Below the pieces are notes generated by a model that made no database searches, had not been told where the DNA came from, and worked only from the letters and a program-made list of their open reading frames with translations. A stretch of DNA of 64,000 nt from a bacterium YEK0313 (GTDB lineage: Bacteria; Pseudomonadota; Alphaproteobacteria; Rhizobiales; Phreatobacteraceae), in contig CCMO02000001.1 in the NCBI GenBank assembly GCA_000751295.2, forward strand, positions 682,001 through 746,000, in the 5' to 3' direction. Below are positions 10,971 through 18,487 of this stretch, piece by piece (within the stretch, counting starts at the first letter, position 1; every line of letters begins with the position of its first letter). Made by a program: the position numbers and the translations under genes.

Positions 10971-12578
10971 TCAGCGCTTGGTCACCCAGTGGAACAGGAA
11001 CTGGTTGTCGGCGCGCTGGACGAGCTCGACATTCTTGGCGACCCCCCAGGCCAGCGTCTGCTGGTGCAGCGGGAAGTGACTGACCTCGTCGGTGATGATC
11101 CGATAGGCCTGGGCGATCAGGTCGTTGCGCTTGGCCGTGTCGGCCTCCACCAGGATCTGATCGGTCAGGGCGTCGACGCGCGGATTGCAGTAGCCGCCGA
11201 GATTGGTGGCGCCATTGCCGCCCGAGCCGGTGTCGTCGCGGCAGCGGACGAGATTCTGCAGGATGTTCCAGGAGTCGAACGAGCCGGGCGTCCAGCCGAG
11301 CAGGTAGAACGAGCTCTGGTAGCCGCCCGAAGCCAGCACCTTGGCGAAGAACTGGGCGCGCGGCACGGCCTGCAGATTGATCTTCACGCCGATGCGGGCG
11401 AGCATCGCGACCACCGCCTGGCAGATCGCGCCGTCATTGACATAGCGGTCGTTCGGGCAGTCGAGCGTCACCTCGAAGCGGGTGTTGTCGGCACCGCGCG
11501 GATAGCCGGCCTCGTCCATCAGCCGGTTGGCCGCGGCGAGATCGACCGGCGGGCGCTGGAACTCGTTCGACCGCTCGAACAGGAGCGGCGAGATGAGCAG
11601 CGCCGTCGGCGCGGCAGCGCCGCGCATCACCTGGCGGCGGATCGCCTCGATGTCGATCGCCTGGTAGAAGGCGCGGCGGACGCGGACGTCCTTGAACGGA
11701 TTGCGTCCCTTCACCGACGAGCCGAGCAGTTCGTCGCGCCGCTGGTCGACCTGCATGAAGATGGTGCGCAGCTCCGGCCCTTCCATGACGCGGGCATTGG
11801 GGCTGGCATTGATGCGCGGAATGTCCTGCAGCGGCACCGGGTCGATCACGTCGACCTCGCCGGAGAGGAGCGCGGCGACCCGCGTCGGCGCGGAGGTGAT
11901 CGGCGTGAAGATCACCTCCTGCAGGTTATGCTCGACCTTGCCCCACCAGGCCGGGTTCTTCGCAAAGACCGTGCGCACGCCGATCTGGTGCTGGGTGATC
12001 CTGAAGGGCCCGGTGCCGTTGGCATTGAGCACGGCATAACCGGGCGTCGTCGCCGCCGGAGCGCTGGGCGCCACGGCATTGTTCGCCTCGGCCCATTTCT
12101 TCGACATGATGTACCACGTATCCCACTCGTAATGCAGGATCGGGTTCGGCGTCTTCAGCTTGAAGTCGACCGTATAGGGATCGACCGCGACGACCTGGAC
12201 ATTGGCGTCGATGCGCGAGCGCAGGTCCGAGGTTTCGGCGCGGACGCGGTTGGCCGAGAAGACCACGTCGTCGGCGGTGAAATCCTCGCCGTTGTGGAAC
12301 TTGACGCCCCGGCGCAGGTGGAAGCGCCAGGTCAGGCCGTTGTCGAGGATCTCCCAGCGCTCGGCGAGGCCCGGAATGATCTTCAGGTCGCGGTCGCGCT
12401 TGGTCAGCCCCTCGTAGACGTTGCCCTGCAGGGCGAGCGTCGTGGTTTCGTTGATCCCGTAGGGATCGAGTGTGTTCAGATTGCCCTGGAACGCATAGCG
12501 CAGCGTCTGGGCGCTCGCGCTGGCGGCCCCCAAAGCAAGGGCCAATGCGCCCGCGATGAGCGCAAGCTTCAGCTTCAT
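10971..12578 (-). CDS. ABC importer periplasmic binding protein, SBP_bac_5 family
   Basis: 535-residue extracytoplasmic solute-binding protein of the peptide/nickel cluster. It has a Sec signal peptide (MKLKLALIAGALALALG..., cleavage near ASA-QT). Domains are in the usual order: LNTLDPYG at the start of the mature protein, the family signature around WRFHLRRGVKFHNG, then the C-terminal half with IGVKINLQAVPRAQFF, LGWTPGSFDSWNI and YCNPRVDALTDQI. The ATG at 12578 was chosen because GAGGGGG precedes it and the signal peptide starts there. It heads the operon with two permeases. This normal domain order is the reference for the permuted protein at 50487. Confidence 0.93.
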   Translation of the reverse strand: MKLKLALIAGALALALGAASASAQTLRYAFQGNLNTLDPYGINETTTLALQGNVYEGLTKRDRDLKIIPGLAERWEILDNGLTWRFHLRRGVKFHNGEDFTADDVVFSANRVRAETSDLRSRIDANVQVVAVDPYTVDFKLKTPNPILHYEWDTWYIMSKKWAEANNAVAPSAPAATTPGYAVLNANGTGPFRITQHQIGVRTVFAKNPAWWGKVEHNLQEVIFTPITSAPTRVAALLSGEVDVIDPVPLQDIPRINASPNARVMEGPELRTIFMQVDQRRDELLGSSVKGRNPFKDVRVRRAFYQAIDIEAIRRQVMRGAAAPTALLISPLLFERSNEFQRPPVDLAAANRLMDEAGYPRGADNTRFEVTLDCPNDRYVNDGAICQAVVAMLARIGVKINLQAVPRAQFFAKVLASGGYQSSFYLLGWTPGSFDSWNILQNLVRCRDDTGSGGNGATNLGGYCNPRVDALTDQILVEADTAKRNDLIAQAYRIITDEVSHFPLHQQTLAWGVAKNVELVQRADNQFLFHWVTKR

Positions 12579-12851
12579 CCTGTTTGTCCCCCTCTGTCGA
12601 GGTATCCCGCGGCCATGCATTGTTGCTGTGAGGGGGTTTCTCCCCCCGGCCGGCCGGGCGCTACCTTAGACAGGAGAGTCGCGATCGGGAAAGAGGGGTG
12701 CACAGCGATTGTGCATCGGCCCGTGCGCAACGATCGGACCGGTTCTCTGCCGCCGTCGCGCCGAACAGGCCCCGGGGCGACACAAGGTCGTCACTTTCGC
12801 CGTGGAGGTTTCGCCGCTCCCGATTCATCTCTGGCCACAGGAGCCGCACGC

Positions 12852-13535
12852 ATGTTTCCGACCATTCGCCTGCTCGGTCTCGCCGCGACGATCGTGGCCG
12901 GAGCCGCGCTCGCCACGCCGCCCGCGGTCGCCGCCGCCGGCGCGGCGGCCATCGGCGACGGCCTCGAAAGGTCCTTCGACTGCGCCGGCGGTGTCGCCAA
13001 TGTCTCGGGCGCCAACAACCGCATCGTCCTGACCGGCCGGTGCCATATCCTCAACGTCTCCGGCGACGGCAACCGGGTCGAGGTCGAATTGCAGGCCGGC
13101 CAGCCGATCAACGTGATGGGCAGTGCCAACCAGATCGTCTACCGGCTGGTCGATGGCCGCACGCCACCGGTCGTCAACCTGATCGGCGCGGACAACAAGG
13201 TCGAGGCCGACCGGACGGTGGCCAATGATGCGGCCGCCATCGACACGATCGAGGTGGCCGACGACGGCGAGGACCGGCAGCTCGACTGCGCCGGCCGCGG
13301 CGTCGCCGTGCGCGGCGATTCGAACCGGCTGCGCCTCGCCGGCGGCTGCCGGACGCTGGTGGTGAGCGGCGATTCCAACGTGATCCAGGCGGAGATGTCG
13401 CCGGGCAGCTCGATCCTGGTCAGCGGCGACAATGTGGCCATCACCTATTCGGTCAAAGGCGAGGGCCCGGCGCCCTCCATCAGGGTCAGCGGCAGCGGCA
13501 GCGCGGTGACGCCGGCCCCTCCGGCGCCGCGCTGA
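12852..13535 (+). CDS. DUF3060 repeat protein, exported
   Basis: 227 residues. The signal peptide covers residues 1-~28 (hydrophobic, ending near AVAAAGA). Two DUF3060-like repeats follow, each built as DCAGG-VxVxGxxNxxxLxGxC-xxLxVSGxxNxV: SFDCAGGVANVSGANNRI with CHILNVSGDGNRV, and QLDCAGRGVAVRGDSNRL with CRTLVVSGDSNVI. The regular Asn/Gly spacing suggests a short parallel beta structure, with a Cys pair in each repeat likely disulfide-bonded in the periplasm. AGGAG at 12839-12843 supports the ATG at 12852. Divergent from the ABC binding-protein gene. Function unknown. Confidence 0.8.
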   Translation: MFPTIRLLGLAATIVAGAALATPPAVAAAGAAAIGDGLERSFDCAGGVANVSGANNRIVLTGRCHILNVSGDGNRVEVELQAGQPINVMGSANQIVYRLVDGRTPPVVNLIGADNKVEADRTVANDAAAIDTIEVADDGEDRQLDCAGRGVAVRGDSNRLRLAGGCRTLVVSGDSNVIQAEMSPGSSILVSGDNVAITYSVKGEGPAPSIRVSGSGSAVTPAPPAPR

Positions 13536-13560
13536 AGGTGGCTTCGCCGACCGCCGGTCC

Positions 13561-13908
13561 CTAAGCCGGCTCGCCGCCGGCCGCCGGACGGCGCGCCGCC
13601 CAATCCTCCGCCCATTGGTGCAGCGGCAGGACCAGCGCGACGAGCGCAAGGCCATCGGCGCCGAGCCGGTAGCCTTCCGCGCCATGCGCGACGAGACCGG
13701 CGGCCCTGAGCTCCTTCAGCCGCGCATTGAGCACGCTCGGATTGGTCTGCGCGGCGGCCGCCAGCGCCCGGAAGGTCAGGGGCCGGCCGGCCTCCTTGAG
13801 CTCCCAGAGAATGCGCAGGGCCATGCGCCGCCCGAGCAGGTCGAGCAGGACCATGATCGGCCGGCCGGAACGCGAGCCCCGCGCGGGTTCACCGGGAGCT
13901 GGGACCAT
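13561..13908 (-). CDS. HxlR-type winged-helix regulator
   Basis: 115 residues with one winged helix-turn-helix (RMALRILWELKEAGRPLTFR, then NPSVLNARLKELRAAGLV), matching the HxlR family in pattern and length. The N-terminal cysteine used for redox sensing by some HxlR proteins is missing. It is divergent from the carboxymuconolactone-decarboxylase-family gene at 13975; two operator-like palindromes occupy the 66-base gap, so it probably represses both itself and that gene. Confidence 0.75.
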   Translation of the reverse strand: MVPAPGEPARGSRSGRPIMVLLDLLGRRMALRILWELKEAGRPLTFRALAAAAQTNPSVLNARLKELRAAGLVAHGAEGYRLGADGLALVALVLPLHQWAEDWAARRPAAGGEPA

Positions 13909-13931
13909 TTGCTACACTTTCCATAGCGCAA
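13909..13931. promoter_or_regulatory. Operator-like dyad 1 of the HxlR/CMD intergenic region
   Basis: Imperfect inverted repeat with left arm TTGCTA and right arm TAGCGCAA, touching the start codon of the HxlR gene. It has the same TTGCTA...TAGC.AA architecture as the dyad at 13943, 34 bases away. The position on top of the regulator's own start fits autorepression. Confidence 0.5.
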
Positions 13932-13942
13932 GGATTGATCTA

Positions 13943-13963
13943 TTGCTATCTAATCCATAGCAA
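13943..13963. promoter_or_regulatory. Operator-like dyad 2 of the HxlR/CMD intergenic region
   Basis: Perfect 7-bp inverted repeat, TTGCTAT and ATAGCAA, separated by 7 bases. Its right arm runs into the AAGGAG ribosome-binding site of the gene at 13975. Known HxlR-family operators are also short AT-rich dyads with a spacer of about this length. Confidence 0.55.
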
Positions 13964-13974
13964 GGAGACCGTCG

Positions 13975-14535
13975 ATGCCGATGCCCCATCCTGCCGCGCG
14001 CGTGAAGCCGGCCGAGGCACCCTACCCCGCCGCCATCGCCGAGCGGCTGGCCCGCATCATGCCGCCCGGCGTGCCGGCGCTCGCGCTGTTCACCACCCTT
14101 GCCCGCGACGAGCGGCTGTTCGAGCGTTTCATGAATGCCAGCCTGCTCGACCGCGGCCACCTGACCTTGCGCCAGCGCGAAATCGTCATCGACCGGGTCA
14201 CCGCGCGGGCAGGTTCGGAATATGAGTGGGGCGTGCATGTCGCCCTGTTTGCCGCGCGGGCCAGTCTCGGGCCGGCCGAAATCGCGGCGACGGTCACCGG
14301 CGGCGCCGACGATCCGGTCTGGAGCGCCGACGAGCAGGCCCTGGTGGCGGCGGTCGACCAGCTGCATGCGCACTGCGACCTCGACGAGGCCGCCTGGCAG
14401 GCGCTGTCGGCCCATTTCAGTGCGGCAGCGATCCTCGAAATCCTGATGCTGGCCGGTTTCTACCGGATGGTGAGCTATCTCACCAATGCCCTGAGGCTCG
14501 CGCCAGAGGCTTTCGCGGCCCGGTTTCCGGCCTGA
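13975..14535 (+). CDS. Carboxymuconolactone decarboxylase-family protein
   Basis: 186-residue all-alpha AhpD/CMD-like protein. The signature LRQREIVIDRVTARAGSEYEWGVHVALFA contains the conserved Glu and His but no CxxC, so a thiol-peroxidase role is unlikely. Many CMD-family members of this EYEW-x-x-H type have no known reaction. AAGGAG lies 7 bases before the ATG. The gene is divergent from the HxlR-type regulator and probably repressed by it. Confidence 0.82.
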   Translation: MPMPHPAARVKPAEAPYPAAIAERLARIMPPGVPALALFTTLARDERLFERFMNASLLDRGHLTLRQREIVIDRVTARAGSEYEWGVHVALFAARASLGPAEIAATVTGGADDPVWSADEQALVAAVDQLHAHCDLDEAAWQALSAHFSAAAILEILMLAGFYRMVSYLTNALRLAPEAFAARFPA

Positions 14536-14568
14536 GGCCCCATGCCGGTCCCGCTGCGGATATTGTTG

Positions 14569-14588
14569 GTAAGGCTTAGATGCCTTAC
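14569..14588. promoter_or_regulatory. Inverted repeat upstream of the toxin-antitoxin pair
   Basis: Perfect 7-bp arms GTAAGGC and GCCTTAC around a 6-base loop. It lies between a plausible -35 (TTGTTG, 14563-14568) and -10 (TTACAT, 14585-14590). VapBC-type complexes typically autoregulate by binding such a dyad in their own promoter. Confidence 0.5.
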
Positions 14589-14620
14589 ATTGGAGGAACC
14601 GTAATCCAGACAGGTGACCT

Positions 14621-14872
14621 ATGACGAGCCTCCTGACCGTGACCGCCAAGGGCCAGGTGACATTGCGCAAGGAGCTGCTGGACCATCTCCACGTCCGGCC
14701 CGGCGACAAGCTCGCCGTCGATATCCTGCCGGACGGCAAGGTAGCGATACGGGCGGCCAAACCTGTAAATTCCATTGCCGACTTCGCCGGCTGCCTGGCT
14801 CCGGCCCCGAAGCGGCTCTCGATCGAGGAAATCAGCGAAGCGGCCGCCCGGGCATGGGCCGGCCGCAAATGA
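14621..14872 (+). CDS. AbrB/SpoVT-family antitoxin (VapB-like)
   Basis: 83 residues. Residues ~5-45 form a swapped-hairpin AbrB DNA-binding domain (VTAKGQVTLRKELLDHLHVR, then GDKLAVDILPDGKVAI). The C-terminal tail is the expected toxin-binding segment. The ATG is preceded by AGGTGA. The stop overlaps the start of the PIN toxin gene (ATGA), the usual arrangement of a type II toxin-antitoxin operon. Confidence 0.85.
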   Translation: MTSLLTVTAKGQVTLRKELLDHLHVRPGDKLAVDILPDGKVAIRAAKPVNSIADFAGCLAPAPKRLSIEEISEAAARAWAGRK

Positions 14873-15276
14873 AAGTCACCGTCGACACCAATGTCCTGGT
14901 CCGCCTCGCAACGCTCGACGATCCGGACGAAGCCCAGGTGGCGCAGGCGACCTTGCAGAAGGCGGAGCTCATCGCCGTGACCCTGCCGGTCCTGTGCGAA
15001 TTCACCTGGGTCCTGAGCAGCGGCTACAAGAAGACCGCGCCCGAAATCGCCGGGGCGATCCGGCGCCTGACCGACAATCCTGCCGTTCATGCCGATCACA
15101 GGGCGGTCGAAGCCGGCCTCCGCACTCTGCAGACCGGCGGCGATTTCGCCGATGGTGTCATCGCCCATCAGGGGCGCGGCCTCGGCGGCGAGATTTTTGT
15201 GACATTCGACAAAAGGGCGGCCGCCAGGATCAAGGCCGAAGGCTTTGCGACGCACCTTCTCAAGACCAGACCTTGA
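14869..15276 (+). CDS. PIN-domain toxin (VapC-like ribonuclease)
   Basis: 135 residues, full-length for VapC. The four acidic active-site residues are visible: Asp in VDTNVLV, Glu in CEFTWVL, Asp in DFADGVIA and Asp in VTFDKRA. Expected to cleave RNA when free of the antitoxin. The start overlaps the antitoxin stop by four bases. The gene ends 15 bases before the stop of the convergent xseB gene. Confidence 0.87.
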   Translation: MKVTVDTNVLVRLATLDDPDEAQVAQATLQKAELIAVTLPVLCEFTWVLSSGYKKTAPEIAGAIRRLTDNPAVHADHRAVEAGLRTLQTGGDFADGVIAHQGRGLGGEIFVTFDKRAAARIKAEGFATHLLKTRP

Positions 15277-15291
15277 CGTCCTTCATCGAGG

Positions 15292-15540
15292 TCAGCGCGG
15301 ATCGAGCGGAGCCGTCCCCGCGGGCGTGCCATCGGCGGCGAGCGTGATCTTCTGGACGCGCGCCTCGGCATCGCGCAGGAGCGCCTCGCAGCGCTTCTTC
15401 AGGGCCTCGCCGCGCTCGTAGATGGCGATCGAATCCTCGAGCGGCACGTTGCCGCCCTCCAGCTTCTGGACGATCGATTCGAGCTCGGCCAGCGCCTTCT
15501 CGAAGGGAAGCGCCGCCACGTCGGCATGTTTGTCAGCCAT
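15292..15540 (-). CDS. xseB: Exodeoxyribonuclease VII small subunit
   Basis: 82 residues. The family pattern is clear: PFEKALAELESIVQKLEGG, VPLEDSIAIYERGEALKKRC, then AEARVQKI. It forms the helical arms of exonuclease VII together with XseA, which is not in this window. The start at 15540 (MADKHADVAAL) fits the family; the frame is open further upstream but that stretch is not conserved in type. It lies 109 bases below the histone-deacetylase-family gene, a common neighbour. Confidence 0.93.
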   Translation of the reverse strand: MADKHADVAALPFEKALAELESIVQKLEGGNVPLEDSIAIYERGEALKKRCEALLRDAEARVQKITLAADGTPAGTAPLDPR

Positions 15541-15649
15541 GGAATGCCCTCCGGATGCGGTGCTGCTGTCAGGGCCGTGACCCGCGACCCAAGGAATCAC
15601 GGCGCCCCTCTCATAGCCCATTGCGGCGCAAAAAGCCCGGGGTCCTGCC

Positions 15650-16579
15650 TCAGCCGCGCATGAGCGCGAGAACATGGGCCGCCACCGAGCGGCCGAGGCC
15701 TTCGAGGTCGTAGCCGCCTTCGAGAACCGAAACGAGGCGGCCGCCGGCGCTCCTGTCGGCGATCGCCATGATCTCCTTGGTCGCCCAGCTGAAATCGGCC
15801 TCGGTCAGGTTGAGATTGGCGAGCGGATCGCGCTCATGGGCGTCGAAGCCGGCGGAAATGATGACGAGGTCGGCGTTGAAGTCGCGCATGCGGGGCAGGA
15901 TGGCGAGGTCGAAGGCCTCGCGGAACTCCCTGGACCCGGCCCCCGGCGGCAGCGGCGCGTTGACCACCTGATCGTAGGCGCCACGCTCGCGTGCGGCCCC
16001 TGTGCCGGGATAGAGCGGCATCTCGTGGGTGGACAGATACATCACGCTCGGATCGGACCAGAAGATCTCCTGCGTCCCATTGCCGTGGTGGACGTCGAAA
16101 TCGATGATCGCCACGCGGTCGACGCCGTGGATGGCGCGGGCGTGACGGGCGGCGATCGCGGCATTGTTGAACAGGCAGAAGCCCATGGCGGTGGCCGTCT
16201 CGGCATGGTGGCCGGGCGGGCGGGTGGCGACGAAGGCATTGGCGGCCTTGCCGGCCATCACCTCGTCGACGGCGAAGACGGCGCCGCCTGCCGCCCTGAG
16301 CGCCGCTTCGTAGGAGCCGGGCGACAGGGTGGTATCGGCATCCAGATGGACAAAATTGACCATCGGGGTGGCGTTCTCGATGCGCTCGATGAATTCGGGC
16401 GGATGCACGCGCGCAACCGCCTCGATGCTGGCAAGCGGCGCCTCGTCGCGGGCGAGGTCGGCAAAGCGCTCATGCTCCAGCACATGGGTGACCATGCGCA
16501 GGCGGTCCGGGCGCTCCGGGTGGCCGAAGGGCGTGAGGTGATCGAGGCATTTGGGATGCGACAGCACAAGCGTGGTCAA
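15650..16579 (-). CDS. Histone deacetylase-family (AcuC/acetylpolyamine type) hydrolase
   Basis: About 309 residues of the zinc-dependent arginase/deacetylase fold, acting on acetyl-lysine, acetylpolyamines or similar. HPERPDRL is near the N-terminus, RPPGHHAE carries the active-site His pair, DFDVHHGNGTQ carries Asp and His zinc ligands, and a later SAGFDAH is the other metal loop. No ATG fits: the open frame starts at 16660, but the conserved N-terminus (TTLVLSHPKCLDHL) begins at a TTG at 16579 with AAGGA about 10 bases upstream, so TTG is the most likely start. Adjacent to xseB on the same strand. Confidence 0.88.
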   Translation of the reverse strand: MTTLVLSHPKCLDHLTPFGHPERPDRLRMVTHVLEHERFADLARDEAPLASIEAVARVHPPEFIERIENATPMVNFVHLDADTTLSPGSYEAALRAAGGAVFAVDEVMAGKAANAFVATRPPGHHAETATAMGFCLFNNAAIAARHARAIHGVDRVAIIDFDVHHGNGTQEIFWSDPSVMYLSTHEMPLYPGTGAARERGAYDQVVNAPLPPGAGSREFREAFDLAILPRMRDFNADLVIISAGFDAHERDPLANLNLTEADFSWATKEIMAIADRSAGGRLVSVLEGGYDLEGLGRSVAAHVLALMRG

Positions 16580-16795
16580 TTCAAGCCATTCCTTCCCCGC
16601 CTCGCGCGGGCTCGTGCGGCCCGCCGTCCATGGTCCGGGCCCATGGTTCCTGCCAGCCAACCCTAACCTGGATCCCCGCCGCGGACCAAGCCCCGCGCGC
16701 CACGCCGCCGCGGCATGCGCGGGGCTGGTCAGGGAAATGACGGTTTCCCGCGCCGCGATGCTGTGTCAGGCTCTGGCATCGTCCGGGGGATGACC

Positions 16796-17635
16796 ATGGT
16801 CCATGCCTCGATCCGCACCCTGATCCGCGCTTTGGCGCTGGCGTTCGCGGCCATGCTCGCCGGAACCGGTTCGCTCGCGCCGCAGGGCCGCCCGGGCGGC
16901 GACGAGGTCGACCTGCAGCTCGTCCTGGCGGTCGACATTTCCTACTCCATGGATCCGGAAGAGCAGCGCCTGCAGCGCGAAGGCTACATCCAGGCGATCG
17001 TCGCGCCCGAGGTGATGGATGCCATCAGGCGCGGCCTGCTCGGCAAGATCGCCGTCACCTATCTCGAATGGGCCGGCGCCCATGACCAGCAGGTTGTGGT
17101 CGGCTGGCGCATCATCGACAGCCCGGCCAGTGCCGAGGCCTTCGCCGCGGAACTGCAGTCGAAGCCGATCCGCCGCGCCTTCCGCACCTCGATATCCGGG
17201 GCGATCACCGCAGGCGCAGCCCTGTTCGAGACCTCGAACCTGAGATCGCAGCGGCGGGTCATCGACGTCTCGGGCGACGGCGCCAACAACAACGGCGCCC
17301 TGGTCGAGCCGGCGCGCGATGCGGCGCTCGCCCGCGGCATCACCATCAACGGCCTGCCGATCATGCTGAAGCGGCCCGACGCCCGCACGATGGATATCGA
17401 CAATCTCGACGCCTATTACCACGACTGCGTCATCGGCGGCCCCGGCGCCTTCGTCATCCCGATCAAGGCGCCGGAGGAATTCTCCCCCGCAACCCGCCGC
17501 AAGCTCATCCTGGAAGTGGCCGCTCCCGGCCCCTCGATCCCCCTGCCGGGGGCGACTTTCGTGCCCGCCCAGAGCGAAAGGGTCGACTGCCTGATCGGCG
17601 AACGCATGTGGCGCGAGCGCTGGGACCGGAACTAG
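16796..17635 (+). CDS. DUF1194 protein, exported VWA-like
   Basis: 279 residues. N-terminal signal peptide of ~35 residues, then a von Willebrand A-like domain with the metal-ion-dependent adhesion motif DISYS (DxSxS) at the start of VLAVDISYSMDPEEQ. VIDVSGDGANNNG carries further metal-site residues. DUF1194 proteins are alphaproteobacterial and of unknown role. The ATG at 16796 is preferred to that at 16790 because the GGGGGA run then has a normal five-base spacing. Confidence 0.83.
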   Translation: MVHASIRTLIRALALAFAAMLAGTGSLAPQGRPGGDEVDLQLVLAVDISYSMDPEEQRLQREGYIQAIVAPEVMDAIRRGLLGKIAVTYLEWAGAHDQQVVVGWRIIDSPASAEAFAAELQSKPIRRAFRTSISGAITAGAALFETSNLRSQRRVIDVSGDGANNNGALVEPARDAALARGITINGLPIMLKRPDARTMDIDNLDAYYHDCVIGGPGAFVIPIKAPEEFSPATRRKLILEVAAPGPSIPLPGATFVPAQSERVDCLIGERMWRERWDRN

Positions 17636-17638
17636 GAC

Positions 17639-17655
17639 GGCGCGAGCCGCGCGCC
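17639..17655 (+). terminator. GC hairpin after the DUF1194 gene
   Basis: Six-bp arms GGCGCG and CGCGCC with a five-base loop, starting four bases after the stop codon. There is no clear T-run, so it is at best a weak or Rho-assisted terminator. Confidence 0.35.
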
Positions 17656-17764
17656 ACTAGCAATTTCGCGCTTTCTGTTGGAGCCTTACGCTGGCATCTG
17701 CTTGTCCGGTCCGGCGCCGGGAGCGGCGCGGATGTCGAACCAACTGCACGAGGGGTCAGCCCGC

Positions 17765-18382
17765 ATGTCGCCCGATGTCTTTCTCGCCTATTTCATCGCC
17801 TGCATCGTGATCGTGCTGGTGCCCGGCCCGACCGTCACGCTGATCGTCGCCAACAGCCTCCGGCACGGCACCCGCGCGGGGCTCGCCAATGTGCTCGGCA
17901 CGCAGATCGGCCTTGCGGTCCTCATCGCCATTGCCGGCATCGGCCTGACCACCGCCATCGCCGCCATGGGACACTGGTTCGAATGGCTGCGGCTTGCCGG
18001 CGCCGCCTATCTCATCTGGCTCGGCTACAAGATGATCCGCGACAGCCGCGCCGGCGCCGAGACCGGCTCGGCGCCGAGCCGGCCGCGCGGCGGCTTCGTG
18101 CTGCAGGGCGTCATCGTCGCCCTGTCCAATCCCAAGACGCTGATCTTCTTCGGAGCCTTCTTTCCGCAGTTCATCGACGCGAACCGGCCCTATGCTTTGC
18201 AGATCGTCATCATGGGCGCCACCGCGCTCGCCTGCGCGGCCGTCTCCGACAGCGCCTATGCGCTGATCGGCGGGCGCAGCGGACACAGCCTGTCGGAAGC
18301 CCGCGCGCGGCTGATGTCGCGCATCGGCGGCGGCTTCCTGATCGGCGGCGGCGTCTGGCTCGCCGTGTCGCGGGCCAGATGA
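17765..18382 (+). CDS. LysE/RhtB-family amino-acid exporter
   Basis: 205 residues, standard for the family, with six hydrophobic segments. The family motif VPGPTVTLIVANSLRHG is near residue 20. Expected to export amino acids or related metabolites across the inner membrane; the substrate cannot be read from sequence. The start at 17765 (MSPDVFLAYF) is where all homologues of this type begin; the open frame upstream is polar and short. It stands alone between DUF1194 and the SDR at 18488. Confidence 0.9.
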   Translation: MSPDVFLAYFIACIVIVLVPGPTVTLIVANSLRHGTRAGLANVLGTQIGLAVLIAIAGIGLTTAIAAMGHWFEWLRLAGAAYLIWLGYKMIRDSRAGAETGSAPSRPRGGFVLQGVIVALSNPKTLIFFGAFFPQFIDANRPYALQIVIMGATALACAAVSDSAYALIGGRSGHSLSEARARLMSRIGGGFLIGGGVWLAVSRAR

Positions 18383-18487
18383 GCAAAAAGCCGGGCTGTC
18401 CCGCAGGCCGGCCTCTTGCGCCGGCCGCGGCTTCGGGCTTGTCTCACGCGCCCGAGCGCTAAGCCCGGGCACTCAAGGAGAACACAG

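Noticed and set aside
12632..12658. GGGGG-TTTCT-CCCCC stem and CCCGGCCGGCCGGG palindrome upstream of the first binding-protein gene
   Set aside because: Low-complexity GC runs common in this genome; no T-tract and no other support.
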